Below, piece by piece: positions 1 to 5,438 of a stretch of 19,017 nucleotides of DNA. A model generated the notes under the pieces. That model did not search any database. It saw only the letters and a program-made list of their open reading frames with translations, and was not told the DNA's origin. Source of the DNA: JAJFTV01 sp964426355 (GTDB lineage Bacteria; Chloroflexota; Anaerolineae; Anaerolineales; Anaerolineaceae). Both the position numbers and the translations under genes were made by a program. The stretch spans positions 1-19,017 of the forward strand of contig CAYRRA010000084.1 in assembly GCA_964426355.1 (NCBI GenBank), written 5' to 3'. Numbering within the stretch: the stretch's first letter is position 1; every line of letters starts with the position of its first letter.

Positions 1-909
1 TCCGGAAAACACCTTGGTGGTGGTGTACCAGAAGGGGTCGATCACCACGAAGAGCACGTCACCCCATTCCCAGGCGTAGTAATCTTCATGCAACTGGTCC
101 CCATCAAGGTAGGGATACGTTTCTGTGTTGCCGGAATAAAAGCCGTCCGGCACCGGGTTGAGATAATAGCGCTTCTGCGCATTGGTGCCGATCACCGGCG
201 GGCTGGTGGAGAGGTCTCCGGTGAGGTGCCAGCCCTCCTGCTGCTCGTGATTGCCGACCGCCAGGAAGATGGGGATGGAATGGCTGATACTGCCCAGCAT
301 ATTGTTGGAGGGGGTGCGTTGGTAGAGGTAAGCTGCGTCGGCAGCCGCCGCTGTGGTGACGTTGTCCATGGCAAAGGTGTCGCCGAGGTCGATCAGAAAA
401 TCGGGGTTGTCGGCGGCGACGTTGCCCAGGGTCTGCCGCCAGGTGGCAGCGCTGCCCAGCATGATGTTGACGTGCGAATCGCTGGTGATGTCAAAGGAGA
501 AAGCCTCTCCCGCGGCGCGCTGCGTGTGGAAGCTGTGTTCGTTTCGGGTGACCCAGTCATCTGCGGCATCGCCTGGAGCGTGGTATTTCATACGGTAAAA
601 GTAACGTGTGTTAGCTTGAAGCCCATCAATAACGATTTCATGCGGTTGACCACCACTAGCAGTAACCAGAGTTGTTTGTCCGCTGTAATTTCCCGATGAT
701 ACGCCATATTCGTAATAGTATTCGATGTCCTCACCCGGGATAATATTGATAGTGATTGAGGTGTCGGTCGGTCGTCCGATGAGTTCCTCTGCGGTAAAGG
801 TGATTGTGCTGGCTGCCTTCACGCCGGAAACTGGGATTCCCAGTGTACCGAGCATGACGATCAGTATCACAAAAAGAGTGCGAAGTTTAACTTCAGGTTG
901 GTTATGCAT
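1..909 (-). CDS. Secreted metallophosphoesterase, FN3-like N-terminus (partial, C-terminus outside window)
   Basis: The reading frame is open from an ATG at 909 to the window edge, giving 303 codons with no stop, so the C-terminal part is missing. An AGAAAGGA ribosome site lies just upstream. The product starts with a signal peptide (hydrophobic LFVILIVMLGTLGIPVSG, then VKAA), followed by an FN3-like or purple-acid-phosphatase-type N-terminal domain ending in NTRYFYRMKYHAPGD. The calcineurin-like metallophosphoesterase domain then begins: TSDSH (metal-binding D and H), DLGDTF and VGNHEQQEGW are all visible. The later HxxxG and GHxH motifs would lie outside the window. It is clearly paralogous to the complete gene immediately upstream on the same strand (82-bp gap), so the pair is a tandem duplication, probably co-transcribed. 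It is expected to hydrolyse phosphoesters outside the cell; the substrate is unknown. Whether it also carries a dockerin cannot be seen. Confidence 0.9.
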   Translation of the reverse strand, partial: MHNQPEVKLRTLFVILIVMLGTLGIPVSGVKAASTITFTAEELIGRPTDTSITINIIPGEDIEYYYEYGVSSGNYSGQTTLVTASGGQPHEIVIDGLQANTRYFYRMKYHAPGDAADDWVTRNEHSFHTQRAAGEAFSFDITSDSHVNIMLGSAATWRQTLGNVAADNPDFLIDLGDTFAMDNVTTAAAADAAYLYQRTPSNNMLGSISHSIPIFLAVGNHEQQEGWHLTGDLSTSPPVIGTNAQKRYYLNPVPDGFYSGNTETYPYLDGDQLHEDYYAWEWGDVLFVVIDPFWYTTTKVFSG

Positions 910-991
910 ACAATTCCTTTCTAATGATCAAAAAAAAAGTGATTGGTTTTCTTCAAATCAGAAGCAAATTCCGTTTATTGAACCTTTGCCA

Positions 992-2974
992 TCAAGGACT
1001 GCACCCAGCACACGGGGTTACCTCCGCTGGGCAGATCCCTGCCTGCCCTAATGGGAATGGGACGGTCATGCCTGCATCGAAGGAGAGGATGATTAAGGCA
1101 TCGGTGGAATTGACCAACCCATCGTTGTTGACATCGCCGCAGTTCCCAGGGCAGAACTGTGCGATGTTGATACCGACATCACCGGAGAGGATGATCAATG
1201 CATCGGTGGAGTTGACCACGTGATTGCCGTTGATATCTCCCAAAACACCGCTGGACTCAACAATGAAATAAGCCGTGACGTTCATATCTGCGTTCATCGT
1301 TACCGTACAGGGGTTGGTTGAACCGCTGCAGTCGCCGCCCCAGTGGTCGAAGATATAGCCGGTGGCGGGGGTGGCAGTGATTTCGATGGGGGTGCCTTCA
1401 GCGTAGGTATGTACCCCGACTTCTGGATCGGTTGAACCGCCACTACCCGGGCTTACGCTTATCGTCAGGTCGTGAGTTGGGTTGTTGGTATTCGGGGTGA
1501 TTGTGTATGTGTAATCAGAGGTTCCAGTGCTGGAGCGTATATAAGCAACAGTTGCTTCATCTGGAGATACCGTAATCAGCAGATGACCGGGGCTGGGCAG
1601 CATCTTGATTGTAAATGGATCGCTCTCGGAATATATTCCACTGAAACCCGAACCGGTCATACTGGGCGAGGGGACTTCCTGGTAAACGATGCCGTCCAGT
1701 ACTTCATAGACATACTGATGGTCGTGACCGTGGAAGTAAGCGCTGACGCCATTTTCCACCATAAACTGGTGGATCGGCGTTGTGCCGAATTCTGCTTCGT
1801 TCCGGTGAGCAGCGAACCCCTCCGAACCATCTGCATTCTTACCTCCCCATTCAAAATAAGAAGCAGCTCCAGCGCCGCCGCGCACATATCCTGGTCCTAC
1901 ACCGGCTACCGTCAGGTTGGGTATTCCCCCGAGCATTTGATGAGAAAAGACGAATTTATATTTTGCATCACTGTTTTCAAGGGTTTGCTTGAACCAGTTG
2001 AACTGCTCTGCTCCGAGGGTCCAACTCCATTGATCCCCATCCTGAACGTCATTAGTGCCCTCCCCTGCTGCCCCTGGGGCATAAGGCAGGTTCATGGTGT
2101 ACTGGAACGGGTCGATGACAACAAACAAGGCATCACCCCAGGTCCAGGCGTAGTAGTCTTCACGATACTGGTCACCGTAGGTCTCTGCGTCGATGGCTTC
2201 CAGGAGATCATTATTCCCGGAATAAAATCCGTCTGTAACCGGTGTAGGGAAATATAACTTCCGGGCTAAAATGCTCCCAAGTGCAATACTAAAAGGGATA
2301 TCATCCAGGTTCCAGCCTTCTTCCTCTTCATGGTTTCCAGGCATCACGAAGACGGGAACCGAAGAACCAATCTTATCCAGATACAACGGCTCGCGGTACG
2401 CCAGGTATTTACTATTGACCGCACTTTGAGATGTGGTGTTATCCACCATAAAGGTGTCTCCAAGGTCGATGTTGAAATCCGGCTGTTCGTTGTAGATATT
2501 GGTCATGGATTGTTGGTGGCTGGTGTTGAACTGGGCATGTGAATCGGATGTGACGGTGAAGGTGAAGGTACTGCCTTGGAGGCGTTGTGTCCAAAATGAG
2601 TGCTCGCTGCGTACTACCCAATCATCCATTGCATCCCCAGGTGCGTGGTAGCGCATCCGGTAGTAGTACCGCGTATTGGGTGAGAGCCCGGTAATGGTGA
2701 TTTCAGCGGGTTGACCGCTGTTGGCAGTGAAGTTATCCGTTTGCCCATCGTAGACCCCAGAAGAGGTCCCATACTGGTAGTGATATTCAATCGTCGAGGC
2801 TGGCACGAAATTGATGGTGATCGAATTGTTTGCAGGTTTGCCCAGGAGTTCCTCTGCGGTAAAGGTGATCGTGCTGGCTGCCTTGACGCTGGGAATGCCC
2901 AACCCCAGCGTACTGAGCAGGACGATCAATATCACAAAAAGAGCGGGTAGCTTGATTTCAAGTTGGTTGTTCAT
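992..2974 (-). CDS. Secreted metallophosphoesterase with InlB-type B-repeat and C-terminal dockerin
   Basis: This is a complete 660-aa protein. Residues 1-33 form a signal peptide (core ALFVILIVLLSTLGLG, cleavage near VKAA). Residues about 35-130 are an FN3-like N-terminal domain. The calcineurin-like catalytic domain spans about 138-470 with all expected metal motifs: SDSH (D144, H146), DLGDTF (D173), GNHE (N214, H215), FSHQ (H345) and HGHDH (H417, H419). Residues about 504-571 match a divergent InlB B-repeat (GTPIEITATPATGY...FDHWGGDCSG). Two dockerin calcium loops follow, DINGNHVVNSTD (580-591) and DVNNDGLVNSTD (614-625), and then a Cys-rich tail CPAEVTPCAGCSP. The role should be extracellular phosphoester hydrolysis, with the dockerin as docking or calcium-stabilised module. 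GAGAAAA precedes the ATG. It sits between its two relatives in a same-strand cluster. Family assignment is firm; the substrate is not known. Confidence 0.92.
   Translation of the reverse strand: MNNQLEIKLPALFVILIVLLSTLGLGIPSVKAASTITFTAEELLGKPANNSITINFVPASTIEYHYQYGTSSGVYDGQTDNFTANSGQPAEITITGLSPNTRYYYRMRYHAPGDAMDDWVVRSEHSFWTQRLQGSTFTFTVTSDSHAQFNTSHQQSMTNIYNEQPDFNIDLGDTFMVDNTTSQSAVNSKYLAYREPLYLDKIGSSVPVFVMPGNHEEEEGWNLDDIPFSIALGSILARKLYFPTPVTDGFYSGNNDLLEAIDAETYGDQYREDYYAWTWGDALFVVIDPFQYTMNLPYAPGAAGEGTNDVQDGDQWSWTLGAEQFNWFKQTLENSDAKYKFVFSHQMLGGIPNLTVAGVGPGYVRGGAGAASYFEWGGKNADGSEGFAAHRNEAEFGTTPIHQFMVENGVSAYFHGHDHQYVYEVLDGIVYQEVPSPSMTGSGFSGIYSESDPFTIKMLPSPGHLLITVSPDEATVAYIRSSTGTSDYTYTITPNTNNPTHDLTISVSPGSGGSTDPEVGVHTYAEGTPIEITATPATGYIFDHWGGDCSGSTNPCTVTMNADMNVTAYFIVESSGVLGDINGNHVVNSTDALIILSGDVGINIAQFCPGNCGDVNNDGLVNSTDALIILSFDAGMTVPFPLGQAGICPAEVTPCAGCSP
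1082..1117 (-). repeat. Internal direct repeat encoding dockerin repeat 2 (copy A)
   Basis: This 36-bp stretch (GGAGAGGATGAT... to TTGACCA on the plus strand) recurs almost identically at 1184-1219, 102 bp (34 codons) away. It encodes the conserved VNSTDALIIL part of the dockerin. The downstream secreted ORF at 3056-3607 lacks exactly 34 codons here, so the pair may have recombined in that copy. Confidence 0.85.
1184..1219 (-). repeat. Internal direct repeat encoding dockerin repeat 1 (copy B)
   Basis: This is the partner of the repeat at 1082-1117, with about four mismatches over 36 bp. It encodes the VVNSTDALIIL segment of the first dockerin calcium loop. Confidence 0.85.
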
Positions 2975-3055
2975 AGCTTTTTTCTCACGCTTAAAATTAA
3001 TAACGAGTGGTTTCTTTCAATTAAGAAGCAGTATCATTCTTATGGACCTTTGCCA

Positions 3056-3607
3056 TCATGGACTGCATCCTGGACAGAGGGTTACCTCCGCGGGGTACAT
3101 TCCCGCCTGCCCTAACAGAAATGGGATGGTCATGCCGGTATCGTAGGAGAAGACGATCAGTGAATCGGTGGAGTTGACCACGTGATTGCCGTTGGTATTC
3201 CCCAAAACACTGCTGGGCTCAACGACGAAATAGGCTGTGACGCTGCCTTTCTCTAGAGCGGTATTGATGTAAGCGTAGAAGATAAAGGCACGTCCGTGCT
3301 GGTAAATGATGCTGTCGGGAAGACCTTCGCTGAATCGCGCTGCGCCTTTCATGCCGCTGCCGGCGGGGATGGATGAGGTGTTTGAGGTCGAACCCATGCT
3401 TGCGGAATCTTTGTACGCTGTCAGGATGGATGCCCGTGCATCGGCGATTTGGTTGGCTGTTTCAGCATTCACCGGGGTGGCAATGATTACTGCCATGGAG
3501 CAGATCAAGGCGAGGACAAGGAAAAATTTGCTGATTTTTGTCCAACTGTTAGGAAAAAATGATTGAAAACGATTGCAAAACATGAAAAACTTTACTTTCT
3601 CGGTCAT
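3056..3607 (-). CDS. Small secreted chimeric protein with a decayed dockerin tail (possible remnant of a third paralog)
   Basis: From the ATG at 3607 this encodes 183 aa; a TTG at 3640 would add 11 residues but has no better ribosome site. A signal peptide is clear (KISKFFLVLALICSMAVIIA, cleavage after PVNA). About 70 residues of low-complexity, Ser/Gly/Ala-rich sequence follow that I do not recognise. From VTAYFVVEP onward the protein copies the end of the 660-aa phosphoesterase: VLGNTNGNHVVNSTDSLIVFS, then YDTGMTIPF and the tail ending CPGCSP. Compared with the intact gene, 34 codons are missing between the two dockerin repeats, and the first calcium-binding Asp has become Asn. No phosphoesterase domain remains. 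The DNA past the stop codon is also similar to that after the intact gene. It may be a degraded paralog fused to a different secreted N-terminus, or a small expressed protein. It keeps an open frame. Confidence 0.6.
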   Translation of the reverse strand: MTEKVKFFMFCNRFQSFFPNSWTKISKFFLVLALICSMAVIIATPVNAETANQIADARASILTAYKDSASMGSTSNTSSIPAGSGMKGAARFSEGLPDSIIYQHGRAFIFYAYINTALEKGSVTAYFVVEPSSVLGNTNGNHVVNSTDSLIVFSYDTGMTIPFLLGQAGMYPAEVTLCPGCSP

Positions 3608-3642
3608 ACAAGGGGATTGCTTTCGTGAAGGCAAGTGCAATC

Positions 3643-3672
3643 AACCTCACCTGTACGATTACAGGTGAGGTT
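3643..3672. repeat. Perfect 13-bp inverted repeat (hairpin or operator)
   Basis: AACCTCACCTGTA and its exact complement TACAGGTGAGGTT are separated by the 4-nt loop CGAT. The element lies about 36 bp before the ATG at 3607 on the minus strand and contains the stop codon of the possible 65-aa ORF. There is no U-tract on either side, so an intrinsic terminator is unlikely. A repressor or activator operator, or an mRNA hairpin affecting translation, fits better. Confidence 0.8.
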
Positions 3673-3856
3673 TATGGTGCTCAGGTTGCGCATGCGTGAT
3701 GGTGGTCACGGTCGAGCAATGCCTGGAAGCTGCTTCACTGGCATTCTGTTGCATTGGAAGGCATAAGGGGTGAGATGTATTTCCAAATTCGATGTATGGG
3801 TAACTAAAAACTGCCAATATACCATGGTTTATCAAAAACACAGCGCGTATGAACAT
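3659..3856 (-). CDS. Possible 65-aa leader ORF (uncertain)
   Basis: An ATG at 3856 follows a strong GGAGGGG ribosome site at 4-nt spacing. The 65-residue product starts with a hydrophobic stretch (FIRAVFLINHGILAVFSYPY) and ends His-rich (THAQPEHHKPHL). I recognise no family. The ORF lies in the leader downstream of the terminator at 3926-3956, and its stop codon falls inside the 13-bp inverted repeat at 3643-3672. It could be a leader peptide for the phosphoesterase cluster or a chance ORF. The ribosome site is the main argument for it. Confidence 0.3.
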   Translation of the reverse strand: MFIRAVFLINHGILAVFSYPYIEFGNTSHPLCLPMQQNASEAASRHCSTVTTITHAQPEHHKPHL

Positions 3857-3925
3857 AGCCCCTCCACATTCATAGTTATTTGTGTTTTGAGTCTTGCAAT
3901 GGTGTTTTTTGTTTTTTGAGGGGTT

Positions 3926-3956
3926 AAAAAAAGGAAACCAGCATGTGGCCGGTTTC
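3926..3956 (-). terminator. Intrinsic terminator in the phosphoesterase leader
   Basis: Read on the minus strand, GAAACCGGC (3956-3948) pairs with GCTGGTTTC (3942-3934) over nine pairs including one G-U wobble, with loop CACAT, then C and seven Ts (3932-3926). On the plus strand the wobble becomes an A-C mismatch and no T-tract follows, so the minus strand is the functional one. No coding gene lies immediately upstream, so it would stop a leader transcript started at the promoter at 4146-4174. Confidence 0.8.
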
Positions 3957-4025
3957 GCTATTTGCTTCTCAGGGTTTTACCGTGAGAGATCACGGGTAGC
4001 GACCATATTCTAACCCTGTATCGCT
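3951..4025 (-). ncRNA. Candidate pseudoknotted leader RNA (riboswitch- or attenuator-like)
   Basis: On the minus strand the following pairings can form. CAGGGTT (4018-4012) pairs with AACCCTG (3976-3970). GGTCGCTA (4004-3997) pairs with TAGCGaaACC (3960-3951) with a two-base bulge. CCGTGA (3995-3990) pairs with TCACGG (3985-3980) around a UCUC loop. The first two interleave, giving an H-type pseudoknot with a hairpin in the middle. An upstream AGCGA (4025-4021) could instead pair with TCGCT (4002-3998). The final strand TAGCGaaACC shares six bases (3956-3951) with the 5' arm of the terminator, so the fold and the terminator exclude each other. The promoter upstream and gene cluster downstream fit a regulated leader. 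I could not match the sequence to any riboswitch class I know; folding and function are inferred from pairing only. Confidence 0.5.
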
Positions 4026-4145
4026 GCTCCACTTGTTTCGCTTGATTGAAAAAATCTCATTGCATCAAATCTACATCAACCAGTCCCCAAAAAATGTTTA
4101 AAAAAAGTGCTACCCCTTAACGATGACTCAAAATTTCTAAACTTC

Positions 4146-4174
4146 ATTGTACGTAATTTTATAAACGGAGTCAA
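4146..4174 (-). promoter_or_regulatory. Sigma70-type promoter for the phosphoesterase leader
   Basis: On the minus strand TTGACT (4174-4169) is followed by a 17-bp spacer and TACAAT (4151-4146). Both hexamers match the consensus at five of six positions. Transcription would start near 4139, giving a leader of roughly 215 nt up to the terminator at 3926-3956. Confidence 0.7.
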
Positions 4175-4312
4175 TAAGCTATCGGATCAATTTCAAAACA
4201 AATGTTGAAATATCCGTCTGAATTCCGTTTGTGTGGTCATACTCACCATAAAGCTTTCTTTCTCTTTTTCAATTCCTTGTCCGAATTTTCGTCCGAAGGT
4301 CAGGGTAAGTAC

Positions 4313-4340
4313 TTGACTCTTTTAAATTCCTTGTTATGAT
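4313..4340 (+). promoter_or_regulatory. Sigma70-type promoter for the FecR-like gene
   Basis: TTGACT (4313-4318), a 16-bp spacer and TATGAT (4335-4340) lie about 60 bp before the GTG start at 4400. It is divergent from the minus-strand promoter at 4146-4174. The remaining sequence between the two promoters is AT-rich and shows nothing else I can name. Confidence 0.65.
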
Positions 4341-4399
4341 AATAAATGTCAACTATTTATTATTCGTCTTGATATTTTGACTAGAGCGGGAGAAAAATC

Positions 4400-5176
4400 G
4401 TGTTGAAGAAAATTGGACTCATGCAGATATTATCATTTGTCGTGATTGCTGGTTTACTGGCATTGGTGTTATTCATGCGCAGCAACCTGGTCGCGACACA
4501 GCGGGAGCTGGCGGCAATGCCCATTCCTCAAACAGGACCGGAACCGACAGCCGTACAAGAACCCCTTAAAGTTGTTGATCCTGTCGATGCGAATGCTTTC
4601 GTCACATTGCCAGACGGCAGCAGGATTGAGACGCTCGGTGGTACAGAGTTTTATGTACTTGAAGAGCAAGTTGGGGAATCAACGGAATACAGCCTTAACC
4701 TGGTAAAAGGGAAAATGGTGCTGATGTTGCAAGCTGACCGGGAAAACTGGTTCATGATAGAGTCACCGACCGGTTACACAGCACGCCTGCAGGGCTGTTC
4801 GATGGCAGTGACAAACAAACCAAACGAGGGTCTCTTTGAAGTGGCATGTCTCAATGGCACTTGTGAATTAACCCCGAAAACCGGCAGCTCGATCACTTTA
4901 CGTTCCGGGGAAAAACTGGCTTTTGTTTGGGGAAGTCAAGGCGCAGTGGAGCCTGTTGATAATGCCGTCCTGGCTGAGAAGTTCAACTCAAATTATCAAC
5001 AGTGCGCTGCACCGGTGATACCCGTCACCGGGCAGGAGTCAGCCGCAACTGCATCAACGACACCCACTGGTGTTATCCCGGTCACTGGTGGAGAAGCAAC
5101 ACCAGACCTGGCAGCAACAGCGACGGAAGCCTGTTCCGTTTTCCAAGAGAATTTCCCCGGGACACCTTGCCCGTAG
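4400..5176 (+). CDS. Membrane-anchored FecR-like protein with IPxTG motifs
   Basis: The start is a GTG preceded by GGGAG at 7-nt spacing. The 258-aa protein has one N-terminal membrane segment (about residues 9-26, ILSFVVIAGLLALVLFM) and then an extracytoplasmic region. Residues about 65-175 have the repetitive beta pattern of FecR-type domains: VTLPDGSRIETLGGTEF, a YSLNLVKGKMVLML strand, SPTGYTARLQGCSMAV, FEVACLNGTCEL and ITLRSGEKLAF. The C-terminal region is Thr/Ala/Pro-rich and unstructured. I-P-x-T-G occurs three times (42-46, 207-211, 226-230), the last two as VIPVTG. Six cysteines (133, 150, 155, 202, 245, 257) suggest disulfides. No FecA- or ECF-sigma partner lies nearby, so an iron-signalling role is not supported; a cell-surface structural or sensory role is more likely. 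It is the only plus-strand gene. Confidence 0.8.
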   Translation: MLKKIGLMQILSFVVIAGLLALVLFMRSNLVATQRELAAMPIPQTGPEPTAVQEPLKVVDPVDANAFVTLPDGSRIETLGGTEFYVLEEQVGESTEYSLNLVKGKMVLMLQADRENWFMIESPTGYTARLQGCSMAVTNKPNEGLFEVACLNGTCELTPKTGSSITLRSGEKLAFVWGSQGAVEPVDNAVLAEKFNSNYQQCAAPVIPVTGQESAATASTTPTGVIPVTGGEATPDLAATATEACSVFQENFPGTPCP

Positions 5177-5198
5177 TCCTGTAAAGAAAAAATACAGA

Positions 5199-5230
5199 CA
5201 TAGTCTTCTGATTATTTCCAGCAGACTATG
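5199..5230. repeat. Hairpin just after the FecR-like gene
   Basis: CATAGTCT (5199-5206) pairs with AGACTATG (5223-5230), extended by CTG/CAG after one mismatch, with an 8-nt AT-rich loop. It begins 22 bp past the stop codon. No T-tract follows on the plus strand; on the minus strand TTTTTT occurs a few bases beyond. It may stabilise the 3' end of the mRNA or be a secondary terminator. Confidence 0.5.
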
Positions 5231-5341
5231 ATGCATTTCGTATTGGTAAAAGGGATGTGAACCTGGCTTACGACGTTTATTAGAAAAAATGAACCCGATT
5301 AGCGGGCGTTATATCAGCATTCAATGTTTGGCTCGAAAAAA

Positions 5342-5381
5342 ACCACCGGAGAGAATTGCTTAAACCTGACTCTCCGGTGGT
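5342..5381. terminator. Bidirectional intrinsic terminator between convergent genes
   Basis: ACCACCGGAGAG (5342-5353) and CTCTCCGGTGGT (5370-5381) form a perfect 12-bp stem with a 16-nt loop. On the minus strand seven Ts overlap and follow the stem, ideal for ending the operon whose last stop is at 5439. On the plus strand GTTTATTTGTT follows, a weaker U-tract that can end the FecR-like transcript. Confidence 0.9.
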
Positions 5382-5438
5382 GTTTATTTGTTAATGCAGC
5401 CTTCCAGGTGAAAGATTCATTGGCTTTGGTAAATGGAC

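Noticed and set aside
88..699. A 203-aa plus-strand frame at the left end
   Set aside because: It is antisense to the partial phosphoesterase and has no ribosome site or domain.
1472..2257. A 261-aa plus-strand frame
   Set aside because: It lies entirely antisense to the 660-aa phosphoesterase, whose motifs are all intact, and its product has no recognisable domain.
992..3607. A cellulosome gene cluster
   Set aside because: Only dockerin tails are present; no cohesin, glycoside hydrolase or scaffoldin is in the window.
3951..4018. Resemblance of the plus strand to a c-di-GMP-I riboswitch (CAGGG...ACC, GAGA tetraloop, GCGACC)
   Set aside because: The conserved A-rich and GCAAAGCC segments are absent, the strand has no terminator with a T-tract, and the minus strand carries the promoter and the G-U-compatible terminator.
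3951..4025. HDV-like self-cleaving ribozyme topology
   Set aside because: The helix order on the plus strand is similar, but the P3 loop is a GNRA tetraloop with no room for P1.1 and no P4 helix is present.
5007..5092. VIPVTG as a sortase anchoring signal
   Set aside because: No hydrophobic helix or positively charged tail follows the motif, so sortase anchoring in the usual way is not possible.
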